64,000 bases of DNA from Diploptera punctata (GCA_030220185.1 JASPKZ010007250.1:2321501-2385500); one strand, 5' to 3'. Numbered from the stretch's first letter, positions 1-11,235 are shown. Notes: a model not told the origin generated them from the letters alone. Program-made: numbers and translations.

Positions 1-148
1 CATATCATTAGGGCAGCGTAACTTCGCTTTCCAGGCGCCCCAACCTCAGAAGTGGGTCACAATATGCCAATGCCAGGAAAAATATCTGAAATGTTGAATG
101 ACAAACAGGTGGCATTGAACAAAAATAAATAAAAAATCAATATAATGC
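1..148 (+). repeat. SINE-A tail module, partial copy
   Basis: The segment with ggcgccccaacctcagaagt and an A-rich end matches the tail of the SINE-A copies ending near 149 and near 18273. It faces the neighbouring minus-strand copy tail to tail. The head lies off the window, so the element is incomplete here. Confidence 0.6.
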
Positions 149-541
149 ATTTTTTCTTTGCAAATGACCCAGGTTGTCTTTCGACATTCCTGGTGTCTCT
201 ACTGGCATGGCGTATTTGTAACCCACTTCTGAGGTTGGAGCGCCTGGAAGGCGGGGTTACGTTGCCCCGATGATATGATGGGTGATGATGATGATAATGG
301 TGCGCCAGGAGAGTCCCTAATCCTAAGCTTAATCTAAGATGAATATGAATGATGATGATTGCGATGGCCATATGATTTCGGGGACCGTTTGGTCCTTAAA
401 GTTTTCCTGACATTTGTCTTACAGGTGAGGAAAAACCCCGATAAAAACCTCTCCCAGAAAAACTGTCCCGACCGGGGATCGAACCCGGGCCCGCTGCGTG
501 ACAAGGCAGCACGCTACCTCGAGACCACAGCGGTGGACATA
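149..541 (-). mobile_element. SINE-A, tRNA-derived head with tail type i
   Basis: Read on the minus strand, the copy starts near 541 with a tRNA-like head. It has a B-box-like GGTTCGATCCC inside a pairing CCCGG...CCGGG arm. A conserved body follows (tcacctgtaagacaaatgtc), then a CAT-rich linker, then the type i tail (tctcctggcgc to the dcgcctggaag region of the plus strand). A second near-identical copy is at 18273-18657. Open frames across it are chance frames. I infer a Pol III SINE. Confidence 0.75.
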
Positions 542-544
542 TAA

Positions 545-945
545 TGTAATATAGTATAATATTAATATTTGTGCATTTAATACATATATTTATGCAAAAA
601 AATCAGACGATTGTCAATTTTGTTATTACTATGTATTCTACTATCTTCATTAATTAAATACGAGTATGAAATCAGTTATTATTTTTACATGGACCACGAA
701 TGGACATAGAACGCAGAAGAACTGGCAAAGCTGTATTACCTACATTAGTCTTATTGCAGATGATATTTGGTGGCACATTAAAGCCAAAGTAGCGGCAGTT
801 GTGTCCCAGCTGTTACACTTGGGGTTTTAATTTGTTTTGGGGGACTGCTTATAATTGTGAGATACAAAAATCTCTATAGTTAGACCTATATTTTAATTCC
901 TATTTTATGCCCTGTGTGGCCACTACCCTGTTTTTAATCTACGCT
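545..945. other. No recognisable feature
   Basis: AT-rich sequence with no long open frame, no repeat shared with the rest of the window and no RNA-like fold that I can see. Confidence 0.4.
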
Positions 946-947
946 TA

Positions 948-1562
948 TTGCATATCTCGGAGAGGGAGACGAATATTATAACATTTATAACTTACAGCAT
1001 GCTACAAGACATATGTAAAATGACTTTCTCCATCTTACATTATCTTACACGTTTAAAGAATTGTCTCCCAGTTTCGTTAAAACAAATCCTAGTGCAGAAT
1101 CTTGTGTTACCACGCTTCGATTATTGTGACATTATATATAATGATCTAAACTATGACTTGTCGCAGAGACTGCAGCGTGTTCATAATGCTTGCGTTCGAT
1201 TCATTTTCAATATCCGCCGTTATGACCATATTTCCGAACACTTTAATAACCTCACTTGGCTCCGTCTTACTGACAGATGTAAATTGCACTCTCTTTCACT
1301 ACTTTTCAAGCTTCTGAATTCCTACATCCCTACTTACCTGGCGTCCAGATTTGAGAAGTTATCCTCTTACCACAATATTGACACCAGATCACAAGATAGC
1401 AGTCTGCTAATAATTCCTCTTCATAGCACTTCCTCCTATTCTACTTCCTTCACAGTAGCCTCTGCCCGCTCCTGGAATCCCCTTCCTCAAGATATCAGGG
1501 GTTGCCGCACACTTGGTACCTTTAAGTCATGCTTATACAGTTACCTGTTGTCTAATAATTAA
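948..1562 (+). pseudogene. LINE-A reverse transcriptase, C-terminal fragment
   Basis: A 204-residue open frame contains the post-RT C-terminal region seen in jockey/CR1-type non-LTR retrotransposons: LPRFDYCD near residue 60, a QRLQRVHNACVRFIF segment, LRLTDRCKLHSLSLLFKLL, and a terminal RSWNPLPQDIRGCRTLGTFK motif. Catalytic RT motifs are absent because the copy is 5' truncated. The homologous minus-strand copy at 41459-42010 has the same order of motifs. The first 20 or so residues may be unrelated flank, so the start is not a real initiation site. The clade is inferred from motif style only. Confidence 0.75.
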
Positions 1563-1708
1563 TTTTTCTCTATTTATTTAATTTTATACTATGTCAATTA
1601 ATCTTTTCCTCGTTTTTTATATATCTTGTACATATTATATTCGTTAAATTTAGAGTGAATCAAAATACATTATAAATATTAATTGTATTGTATTCGTAAC
1701 TTGTAATC

Positions 1709-1750
<42 letters not shown>

Positions 1751-1848
1751 AATTTAGATTTAAGACTATTTTTTGTTTGTATTTTTTTAAACCTGGTTGA
1801 GTGGTAGACAAGGCCTTAAGGCCTTAACTCTGCCAAGTAAAATAAAGC
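1563..1848 (+). repeat. LINE-A 3' UTR
   Basis: The 3' untranslated part contains a (TA)n run at about 1715-1747 and the phrase ggccttaaggccttaactctgcc just before the TTA tail. The same sequence, reversed, occurs at 12552-13536. This copy supplies the uninterrupted 'empty site' for the hairpin insertion at 12718-13383. Confidence 0.75.

Positions 1849-1911
<63 letters not shown>
1849..1911 (+). repeat. (TTA)n tract, LINE-A 3' tail
   Basis: About 21 uninterrupted TTA units directly follow the LINE-A 3' UTR, so I read this as the element's simple-repeat tail, possibly expanded after insertion. Confidence 0.85.
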
Positions 1912-1912
<1 letters not shown>

Positions 1913-2114
1913 TAAAACTACATGGAAACAGCATGTTCCTCGATTCGAATATGTTTACCGTAACTATCGTCCTACAAGAAGAAGAAGAAGAATAAGAATA
2001 AGAAGAAGGAGAACGTATGACTACTCAAAAGACTAACTCCATGTATTTCAGGCTTACTACGCTCTAGGACAATCACCCAGCTTCAAGCCTCATTTCAAAA
2101 TGTGTTAGTCATAG

Positions 2115-2335
2115 AGGAGGATGATCAACTAGCCAATAAAGGAGTGACACTTGGTCAGCATGTCGGGTCCCCTAACCGTTATAGCTAGTTTTCTCAACCA
2201 GGAGCCGCTACTTATTTTAGCTGTCCAAATGTCATACGGTGCTAAGTGGGCACCGGTACCATACTGGTAGAAATTCCATGAGATTTTTTTTTTCCTCCCT
2301 GAGAACTTCAACTAACGCAAGTCCAGTAGCTATTC
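2115..2335 (-). mobile_element. SINE-B, old partial copy
   Basis: It shares the SINE-B body (gtcagcatgtcgggtcccc, ccgttatagctag, gagccgctacttatt, gtgggcaccggt) with the full copy at 19369-19721, at lower identity. The tRNA-like head is degraded near 2335. Confidence 0.65.
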
Positions 2336-2731
2336 CTAAAGATGAAATCTCTCCTTTCAATGACGCGAGGTTTACCAAGTTTCAACCCTACAGTAGAGAT
2401 CACTCTGAACTTAGAACAGCAGTCAAATGTGAAAAAAAAAATCAGACTTATAGATAAAGTACACTTCGATGTAGCATAAAAGTTACGCACTGACTGTTGG
2501 AACATTTAGGGTGAAATATAACCACGGGACGATACTGGATACTAAACAACACAGTTCAGCAGTGTTGCTGTAAGAAAACTATTCTAACCCCTTCCCTCTG
2601 ACGTCATGTGCAATGGTCGCATCAACCAAACGATTTTCTTCATCAATGCATCATACCTTGATCCGCTCAAGAGATTGATGAATGCAATTTATATTGAGGT
2701 CAATATAATTGCTTAACTTCGTGAAATATCA

Positions 2732-2732
2732 A

Positions 2733-2785
<53 letters not shown>
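2732..2785. repeat. (ATT)n microsatellite
   Basis: A perfect ATT run of about 18 units. Confidence 0.9.
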
Positions 2786-2787
<2 letters not shown>

Positions 2788-3026
2788 CAATCTAACAATT
2801 TATAAATAAATACCAGTTACAGTGGAAAACTCGTGTGCAATGAATGAATTGTAATAGACTTACAAAAGTCATGCATCAATACCGTCCTAAAGGGAAGATT
2901 GAAGATATCTTTTGTTTTGACAATCCTAGAAACAAAAGTGAACCAAGAATGTTTGATGTTTCTTCAAAAACGGTACGTAACAGGCTGTGGGGCCTAACAC
3001 TTGTTGGAAGATGATATTGACTAGTA

Positions 3027-3063
3027 TTATTATTATTATTATTATTATTATAGTTATTATTAT
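3027..3063. repeat. (ATT)n microsatellite
   Basis: A short ATT run with one TAG interruption. Flanking DNA at 2790-3450 shows no recognised element. Confidence 0.85.
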
Positions 3064-3453
3064 CACTAACATTAAACCGCCCGAAACTTGACCACAACAT
3101 AACCCAAAGCACAGGTGGTGAAACAAGGTGAAGGGGAGCACTAACAACCTCGTTAAAAAATACTGGGTTCAGCTCGTACCCGGCTACCAGTAAGGGTCCC
3201 TGTCTTTAGGGAGAAGAGACACTGCTACCTTGTAGGTAGATGTTGGCTACGCAAAAGCTAGGGAGGGGAAAACCCCGCAAACCACAAATAAATTAACCCT
3301 GGTCCTCCAGATTGGGGGGTTCTGTAACGATAGGATAGATCCCCGTCGTAATATTAAAAATCAGGCATGCTGTGATGAAAGGTCCAAAATACATTTGGGC
3401 TGAATTTGGAAGTTAATTTTGTTGTATGTAGAGGAAGAAAATCCTTAATAAAA

Positions 3454-3500
<47 letters not shown>
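3454..3500. repeat. (ATT)n microsatellite
   Basis: An ATT run that passes directly into a CTT run, which is the tail of the adjacent minus-strand LINE-E. Confidence 0.85.
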
Positions 3501-3960
3501 CTTCTTCTTCTTCTTCCTTCCAAGTATTAGGCCAAGGCCTGTTACGATCCTATAGAAAATTTTCCCTCCAGCGTTTCATAGGACGGCCCAGAGATCTTCG
3601 TCCTCTTGGTATATAATTATAAACAGCTTTGTGGATCCGATTTGAACTCATTATTTCAAGATGGTGTTTCCAATCAATATATTATTAAATTGGCGTAGTC
3701 TTCAATTCTTTTAAGATATCTGTGTTCCTTTTCCGATCTCATCTGTTGTAACCCGCTGCTCTGCGCATGAATCTCATTTCACAAGCCGTTATCCTGCTTT
3801 CATGTTGTCTTTGTAGTGTCCATGCTTCACTACCATAGGTCAACACTGATCTAGCCAAAGTGTTATATAAACATAATCTGGTATTTTTTTGTTCAAGGGA
3901 TGGTTTCATAACTGGATTAATAATTCCCAAACTTTTATTATAACTAGTAATTTTTTTCAG
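3501..3960 (-). mobile_element. LINE-E 3' fragment, (GAA)n tail
   Basis: On the minus strand the 3' end is a GAA tail at 3501-3517. Upstream it encodes a broken version of the post-RT tail, with YGSEAWTLQRQHESRITACEM visible on the minus strand near 3770-3830. The closest relative in the window is 35320-35783. It is 5' truncated. Confidence 0.75.
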
Positions 3961-3971
3961 GGATATCCTTA

Positions 3972-4878
<907 letters not shown>

Positions 4879-5082
4879 TAATCTACATCTTAGGAGGGAA
4901 AATTGAACTGATAAATGAAGTAAAACCATTTAACATCAAAGTATTAAAAAGTTTAATATTTTCCTAGGAACTAAAGAAAATAATCTACATCTTAGGAGGG
5001 AAAATTGAACTGATAAATGTAGTAAAACCATTTAATATCAAGGTATTAACATTTTTAATATTTTCCTAGGAACTAATAAGGA
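4879..5082. repeat. 102 bp tandem duplication
   Basis: Two adjacent units of 102 bp, each starting taatctacatcttaggaggg, at 4879 and 4981. They differ at only a few positions. No other copy is seen. Confidence 0.9.
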
Positions 5083-5214
5083 TAAAATAAAAATAGTTTA
5101 ACAAACCTGAGCGTTTTAAGTATGTTTTTAAGAATTTTTATAGTACGTATTATATGCTTAAATTTACGATGCATAATTAATAATATTTTTTATTTATATA
5201 CAGATTTTTAATGC

Positions 5215-6755
5215 TTACACATATTTCTGTGTCTTAAAGTTTTGTTTTCCTTCTCCACTAGTCTCTACCCATTCACTCCACGCCTTCCAATCCTCTTGTT
5301 CTCATTCCAGTCTTATTTCTTGCATCCACGTGATTCGAGGTCTTCCTTTTCTTCTTCTTCCAGGTGGACACCATTCCAATATTTTTCTGGATAACCTTTC
5401 TTCTTGCATTCGTCGTACATGGCCATACCAATTTAATTACTTATATCTTATATAATCTACTTTTGAATATCTAATATTAATTTTTCTCGTATGACAGTAT
5501 TTCTTATTTTTTCTAAATTTGAACATCTTGCTACTCTCCTCAAGAAATCCACTTCCATCGTCATAAGTTTTTGTTGAATTTCCAAACTTCAGCTCCATAT
5601 GTGACAATACTTATCACTATTGAATTATATGTTTGTAACTTATTTTTTCTGGTTATATGTCTGTTCCATAAGACTCCATTCATCATGGCTGTTATTGCTC
5701 TGCCTTTATTTATCCTGTTTTTAATACCGATATCACTTTATTTTCTTTATCTACTTTTACCCTCATATACTCAAATTCTTCACATCCTCTAATATGCCCC
5801 TTTTGATCTTCTAATATTAAATCTTCGGTTTCGGCTCCACATCCCATATATATGTTGTTTATACATTTATTTTCAAACCCCAGTTATCGTATTGGTCCAA
5901 TAATTTTCTGAACATAAACTCCATGCCTTCATATTCTTGAACAATTATTATCTGGTCATCCACAAATACCAGTGTATATTTTGTATCTGTTAATCCATCT
6001 CCAATTGGTACTTCCATTGCTACAAACTTTTTGCTCTAGTATGACAGTGCTTTATGCATAAACATATTAAATAATGTGGGTGATATGCTACAACCTTGAC
6101 GAAGGCCTTTTGTTTCTCTAATTTCTTCTGATACACATTTTCCAATTTTAATTTTAGATACTGCATATTTATTAAATTTAAATTTAAGTCCATGTCTCCC
6201 TTAACAGAGATTTAGGCGCTCTTCCCCTACAGGGAAGAATTTGAACCATACTAATTTAGTTACACTTGTTTTCGTATAGATGTCATTTTGAGTGGTCTGT
6301 GGTCAGCGTTCCGTCTTATACTGACATCTAGGAAGCCAAGATAGTACTACGACGGGAAAAATCGGTAAATTTTGCTTACAGGCCTTTTCATTCAGGCTTA
6401 AGGATCTTTTACGAGCCTGAAAATCTTCAGACTCGGGACCCACGGCTTAAAGTCCCTCCCGGAGGACTTTCTCCTTGGATTTTTCCGTCCTAAAAAAATC
6501 CATCGACACCGGTTGGGTTTGAACCAGCGACCCTTGGGACCAGAGGCAAGGAGCATAACCACTAGTCCACCGCGGCCGATGTTACTGCATATTTATACCC
6601 ATTATTAATTGCATTAATAATTGTATCGTTTATGTCCATATCTTCTAATGTTTCCCACAACATTTGTAAAGGTACAGTGTCATATGCTTTTTCTAAATCC
6701 ACAAAATGTAAAATGAACTTGTTGAATAATAATGCATTATCCAACAGCATTGATA
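5215..6755 (-). mobile_element. LINE-C, 5'-truncated, interrupted by SINE-C
   Basis: A minus-strand non-LTR element. The 3' UTR at 5205-5260 matches LINE-C at 23242-23290 and 37640-38140. The 5' part at 6583-6750 encodes HFVDLEKAYDTVPLQMLWETL, an RT motif A region with the catalytic Asp context (D-x-x-K-A-Y-D). The intervening coding sequence is broken by stops and frameshifts. A SINE-C copy sits at 6173-6582 with a 14 bp target duplication. It is not functional. Confidence 0.75.
6173..6582 (-). mobile_element. SINE-C, full-length with target duplication
   Basis: The tRNA-like head is at 6582-6510 on the minus strand: tggactagtggttatgctcc as A-box region and ggttcaaaccc as B box. A body rich in paired tcc/gga segments follows. 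It is flanked by the perfect 14 bp duplication tactgcatatttat at 6159-6172 and 6583-6596, and it interrupts LINE-C. A second copy is at 58592-58915. Confidence 0.85.
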
Positions 6756-6868
6756 CTCATATCAATCGCATAGGACACCAAATCCAACGGCGTGTTACAC
6801 ACCTTAAAATTTTTAACTAGCGCTAACAACAATCCAACTTTATGGGACACTACCCTATGACAAACTAA
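6756..6868. other. Unassigned spacer
   Basis: A short stretch between LINE-C and the deleted RTE. It matches nothing else I can identify in the window. Confidence 0.3.
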
Positions 6869-7185
6869 TTGGCTCATCGAACACGTAGGTTCATGGTCGC
6901 GCGGACATAAGCTCTCCATACATCCCTATTCTAAACTAATGTGTTCCAATCATCCCCTGAATAATTTTCTTTCCTCAATCTTTGATAGTGTGTAAATACC
7001 TAACATTCCATGTTCGTATGAACATGTCCCTGTGTTTGAGCCTTTGACATGGCTTACCTGAAGTAGTCCAAGCCCGGAGAACCGAATGCGGGATTATTTT
7101 ACCTCCGGAGAATTTCATTTCAGTGGAACCCATGTCCGCGTTTCTTGACGGTTGTATTTTAAGGTGAAAGATTGTCATTCTTAGT
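6869..7185 (-). mobile_element. Internally deleted RTE copy
   Basis: On the minus strand, the first part (7185 to about 6985) matches the 5' region of the full-length RTE (46140-46320, from the ttcaccgt/gtcaag segment through ggacatgttc). The rest (about 6980-6869) matches its last ~110 bp (ctctccatacatcc, gaacacgtaggttcatgg). About 2.7 kb between them is missing. The result is a compact unit keeping both element ends. Confidence 0.75.
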
Positions 7186-7312
7186 GGTCAACAATTCCAC
7201 TACCTAAATTCATGTTATTACATCAGTAATATATTTCAACAACAACGCCATTTGGGCACGGAAATAGCAGTTAAAACCAGTCATTAAATTAGTTAGCCGC
7301 CAAGAGATAAAA

Positions 7313-7890
7313 TTTATCATAAGTAATGCCACGAGTGATTTCCAAATTATCGATTTGGAAATCAAGAGTGGCATTTGTTAGGACTACTTAACGAATAAAA
7401 TTAAGCTGTTTACTCACAAATGATTGTTTAACTATAGTTATTTTAAAATATTTATGTATTTAATGTAAACGGCGATGTTTGAACACAAATCAGAAATGTG
7501 AGGTTATGTTCATTCACTGCAACTAGATCATATTATTTATTGCCAAATAAGATCGCAATATTGTAAGAATGTACCCAAGTGGAGAAATAATGAAACACAT
7601 CAAACTATATAGGTATGATAATCAACATTACGGGTATTCATTTATTTTTTTAGTAAACAACTGAGTAAAATCAACGAATGTGTTCATTATTTGCTATATT
7701 CAATGTATTTGTTGGAGAAAAATAATGTTCTGTCCTGTTAAAAACATTAAAAAGGAGGAGCTTTCTTTATCAGAAAAGCAGGAGCTGATAAAGAGAAATC
7801 GATAAAGAGCGAGGTGAAACACTACTGTCATTGGTTATAAAACAAAATTCATTGAAACGTGACTGGTCATTGACTAGCATTTGTGGCATG
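7313..7890 (+). repeat. Dispersed repeat X, copy 1
   Basis: It is homologous over most of its length to 31866-32600 (gtaatgccacgagtgatttc, aattaagctgtttactcaca, gatcgcaatattgtaagaatg, taaaaaggagg). It opens with an inverted repeat of about 20 bp at 7327-7345/7352-7372. No coding potential is seen. It is probably a non-autonomous DNA element, but its ends are not defined. Confidence 0.6.
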
Positions 7891-7944
7891 AGTTAAATAG
7901 TCTCAGAAACGGCACAGTGGGCGGCGCTTGTGGCCGTCAACAAG

Positions 7945-8340
7945 AGAAAGTAAGAGTCCATGTTTCGCACGCATATAATATAACTGGTAGAATAATAGTT
8001 TTATATATTTTCAGTTTAACGTTTATTGAAAGGAGTTAGGACATCAAGAGTCCCTGTAATGCATAATAACACGCATTTCCAGAATTGAGCCTATGTTTAA
8101 TTTCTTTGTGCATGTTATTCCTATTTGTGATTATTGTTCCTAGGTATTTGAATTCAGCCACTTCCTCAAAATTTCCCTCATTTGTCATTCATTAACTGTC
8201 CATTTCCATTATATAATGTGTTTCTATGAATGACCATATATTTATTGATATTTACTTCCAGTCCCAAGTTCTTAGTGTTACTCAATAGTGTGTGCGTGTT
8301 GGCCTCCTCGCTATCGCCCAATATTACTACCTCATCAGTT
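7945..8340 (-). mobile_element. RTE fragment, decayed
   Basis: A minus-strand match to RT and post-RT sequence of the full-length RTE (about 48430-48830), including the reverse of the YADD-downstream segment (tcctcgctatcg). It has many substitutions and small gaps. Confidence 0.7.
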
Positions 8341-9147
8341 CAATTATACAATTAATAAAAATCCAGTATAGAGGATGAACAACAATACATATGCAACATC
8401 AATCCCCGATAAGGAAGACAAATTGTATAATGAGAGAGCCCTTGTAAACAATGTAGATTGATCAAACCCTTGTATAAATGTGGACAGATTTTCAAAACTT
8501 ACTCATATGAGGGTAGAAAACCAACAAGTGAAATGGAGAGGGGTTGGGTCACATCTGGACGATGGGATGGTTCCAAATGTGGCAGTAATCTACTGGTACC
8601 TACATAATATTCCCAACCACAAAGCTGTAAAATTCTAGCCAAGCTCTACCACAGTGAATGGCTTGCATTGCAGTGGTTTAATGGCTAACGGGGTGTGAGG
8701 GTTGAAGGGGAAGTGATATATAACACTGCAACCTCCGTGTATCTCGCATGATGTAGTGACTGTTTGTGTACAGTATTTCCAACCCCCTTACTAAAAAAAA
8801 CTTCATCTAATATTGTTTTTATATAAAGAGCGTACATGTTTTTTGTTGTGTTGGTAGTACAGATGGTTAGAGTTCTTCACCACCAATTGGAATCACAAAC
8901 CTCCCCCAACTCTACGAGATGAAGAAGGGAGGAACACTCCCTACAACCGGATATTGTAGCTCATAAAACGGCACGTAATCATGGGCCCCACAGTCAAACC
9001 ACGTGACCATGTACAGTGTGACCCCTTGTGAACAGACTTTAACAGATTAAACCATAAAGGTCTGTCTGCCTGAGTCGTAAATGCTGCAAAGATTTCACAA
9101 ATTTCCTCTGATTTTCTATTTGTCTTTTATACTATAACTTATAAAAG
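8341..9147. other. No recognised feature
   Basis: No long open frame, repeat match or RNA-like element that I can support. Confidence 0.35.
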
Positions 9148-9455
9148 GTAAAAAGGTAAAGTGATCTCAAAACAGGCCTTAGAGGCCCTTGGGGTAGTAG
9201 GAGGTTCTGGCTCCCACTTTTATCTAACACTCGACACTTGATGTCAGCCGAGTTGTCAGCCCTGCGTGACGACTGCATTTACCCCCAGAACAAGCATCTG
9301 GTACTCATTTCAATTTGAGGCTGAGTCGACCCCCAGGGCCATAGTGCCGCTAGAAGGTTTGGATCAGTTTAAAAATCCTGATTTCACCGTGACTCAAATT
9401 CTTGACCTTCCGGCGTGTAGCGTATTGCCTTAACCATTACGCTACGGCGTGCCCC
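9148..9455 (-). mobile_element. SINE-D with tRNA-like head
   Basis: The head is at the right end on the minus strand (cgccgtagcgtaatggttaa, then a decayed B-box ttgagtcacgg). The body has gaggctgagtcgacccc and cccttggggtagtaggaggt. Two more copies, both truncated at the head, are at 14518-14770 and 17489-17697. All three lie on the minus strand. Confidence 0.75.
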
Positions 9456-9508
9456 ACTATATCTAACTACAAAATTAACATTATAATAAAAATTATAAAA
9501 TTGTTACC

Positions 9509-9676
9509 TAATAGGTCCGTCTCCTCAATTTTGTAAAGTATTAATTATCTGTAGGCCTTTCGGGACTAGTCCCATCATCAGCAGAAGGAGCAGCAGATAG
9601 GTCTGTATCTATTGGCACTGAGTACAAAGGTCTATAGAGAATTAATATTTTACAAAATTGAGGATAGAGACCTATT
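9509..9676 (-). mobile_element. Hairpin element with hammerhead-like core
   Basis: Imperfect inverted arms (about 37 bp, 9509-9546 and 9640-9676, sharing cctcaattttgtaaa) enclose about 93 bp. The minus strand of the loop carries a hammerhead-like motif, annotated separately. I could not find a clear target duplication, so the boundaries are the arm ends only. It resembles the Penelope-like snap-back elements at 12.7, 23.3 and 28.5 kb in motif but not in arm sequence. Confidence 0.5.
9547..9590 (-). ncRNA. Hammerhead-ribozyme-like motif
   Basis: On the minus strand: CTGATGA (9575-9581), one extra T, a stem II of GGGA...TCCC, then GAAA (9558-9561), then the self-complementary AGGCCT shared with the cleavage triplet CTA. 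Bases TCTG before the core can pair with CAGA after it (stem I). The arrangement fits the minimal type I hammerheads reported from Penelope-like elements. The extra T after CTGANGA departs from the textbook core. Activity is not shown. Confidence 0.5.
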
Positions 9677-9689
9677 ATTTTATTTATTT

Positions 9690-10480
9690 TAATTTTATTT
9701 ATTTATTTTATTTATCTAGCCTGATGGAGTTAAGACCATGTGGCCTTATCTTCCACTCACCAAGACAAACATATATTACTTTAGAGTATAGCCATCACAA
9801 TTAACTGTAATACTAAGTGAAGATTTTATCAATAAGATAATATCTAATATATTACGATCTATAATACAACCACGTTTATGATAGTTACGATTAAAACAAA
9901 CTAATAATAAAATGTATTCAAGCAACAAAAATTAAATTGTTGGTAGATTGTCCCTGTCTATGTGTATAAAAACAAAGAAAAATAAATCATATTTTCAAGC
10001 CAAACGCAGTACAGCAACATACACGAACTAGAATTTATAAAACACTGGCCAGACCCATATTATGTTACGGCAGTGAGGCCTGGACAATTCGCAGTGTAGA
10101 TAAACAAAGACTAACTGCAGCAGAAATGACATTTATGAGACAAACAGAATCAGTCATGGAATATGTACAAAAATACAAAACAAATGGAAATCTCACGTAA
10201 GAAGAATGAGCAGAACAAGAATACCACGTCAAATCTTAAATTACCAGGCAAGAGATCTTTGGGCAGATCCTTCAAACGTTGGATTGAGACCGTAACAGAC
10301 CACTAGGTCTATCACATGAAAGGAAGAAGAAGAGGAAAGAAAGAAAAATAATGGGATATAGAAAACTAATTTTACGATTATGCAATATTTAAACGAATGA
10401 AAAAATCTAATTGGTGATTGCGTTTGATTTAAACTAACATCATGGCGTGTCAGGCCTAGAAGGCCCATCAGCCGAGTTAA
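9690..10480 (-). mobile_element. LINE-A2 3' UTR, interrupted by LINE-E
   Basis: It matches LINE-A2 at 41055-41458 (tggagttaag.ccatgtggcc, cactcaccaaga, caaacatatatta; gggatatagaaaactaa). The sequence is split at 9986-10339 by a LINE-E fragment with a 12 bp duplication. The A2 coding region does not follow, so this copy is only a tail. Confidence 0.7.
9986..10339 (+). mobile_element. LINE-E 3' fragment nested in LINE-A2
   Basis: It encodes the broken post-RT motif LARPILCYGSEAWTIRS and QRLTAAEMTFMRQ, and ends in a GAA-rich tail. It is flanked by aaagaaaaataa at 9974-9985 and 10340-10351, and the uninterrupted site is seen at 41300. It is a severely 5'-truncated insertion. Confidence 0.75.
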
Positions 10481-10755
10481 ATAGTATATTAAAATATTTA
10501 AAATGTTATAAATAATGATATAGAACCTTTTATTTTATCCGTCTTCTTCAACAGAGTTTATTTCTATTCAAAAAACCTTCTTAAATTATTAATCATGAAG
10601 GCTTTTCAAAAACATGAATCATCTTCAGCATGCTAATTGGTACTGATGGCGAATAATTTATGCCAAGTTTTTTTTAATAAAAATGAATTCTAATTAAGGA
10701 AGACGAATAAAATAAAATGTACTATATTGTTCATATTTGAAGAGAAAAATTATAC

Positions 10756-10828
10756 GCTCAGACCGCGACTTGAACCCGGGACCCTTGGTTCTCTAGACCA
10801 AGTGCTCTACCAACTGAGCTACCTGAGC
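10756..10828 (-). tRNA. tRNA-like sequence, left arm (probably not a gene)
   Basis: The 73 nt reverse complement of the right-arm unit. A change in the T arm (cgcgac where the partner has cccggg pairing) breaks one pair. It is treated as SINE-like or element-borne, not a translating tRNA. Confidence 0.4.
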
Positions 10829-10896
10829 AAGTACCGATCTAAACGCATATAGGCCTATATGTATATAGAGAAAGATTTGCGTTTAGATCGGTACTT

Positions 10897-10969
10897 GCTC
10901 AGGTAGCTCAGTTGGTAGAGCACTTGGTCTAGAGAACCAAGGGTCCCGGGTTCAAGTCCCGGTCTGAGC
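10897..10969 (+). tRNA. tRNA-like sequence, right arm
   Basis: A cloverleaf can be drawn: acceptor GCTCAGG/TCTGAGC, D arm GCTC/GAGC, T arm CCGGG-TTCAAGT-CCCGG. The anticodon arm fits poorly. CTTGG/CCAAG leaves a 9 nt loop, whereas a 7 nt loop needs a shifted stem. Its Pol III A and B boxes look intact. I therefore favour an element promoter of tRNA origin over a functional tRNA and assign no isotype. Confidence 0.45.
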
Positions 10970-11047
10970 GTATAATTTTTCTCTTCAAATATGATTTATC
11001 CATCATTGAGATGTACGAAATCAATAATAAATACTATATTGTTATTT

Positions 11048-11235
11048 GTCCACCGCTGTGGTCTCAAGGTAGCGTGCTGCCTTGTCACTTAGCGGACCTG
11101 GGTTCGATCCCCGCTCGGGACAAGTTTCCTGGGTGAGGTTTATTTCGGGATCTCTCCTCACCTGTAAGACAAATGTGAGGATATTTACAATCCCCGAACA
11201 TCTGGCCATCATTATCATCAATATATTCATCTCAT
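11048..11235 (+). mobile_element. SINE-A, head and body
   Basis: It starts gtccaccgctgtggtctcaa and has the B box ggttcgatccc and the acctgtaagacaaatg body. It ends in a CAT-rich linker with no recognisable tail module. Confidence 0.75.

Larger units (their letters stand above)
10732..11031 (+). mobile_element. Snap-back element built from two tRNA-like units
   Basis: Inverted arms of 116 bp (10732-10847 and 10878-10993) have one obvious mismatch and a 30 bp spacer. A one-sided 38 bp tail follows at 10994-11031. The unit is bounded by the perfect 12 bp duplication tactatattgtt (10720-10731 and 11032-11043). Each arm holds a complete tRNA-like sequence. The layout equals that of the Penelope-like hairpins elsewhere in the window, although the arm content is different. 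Confidence 0.75.

Noticed and set aside
359..544. Protein containing CPDRGSNPGPL
   Set aside because: It is the antisense of the SINE-A head. The same peptide-like frame appears wherever SINE-A occurs (11042-11239, 18475-18660).
10897..10969. Functional tRNA gene
   Set aside because: The anticodon arm does not fold with a 7 nt loop and the unit sits in a mobile hairpin with a mirror copy.
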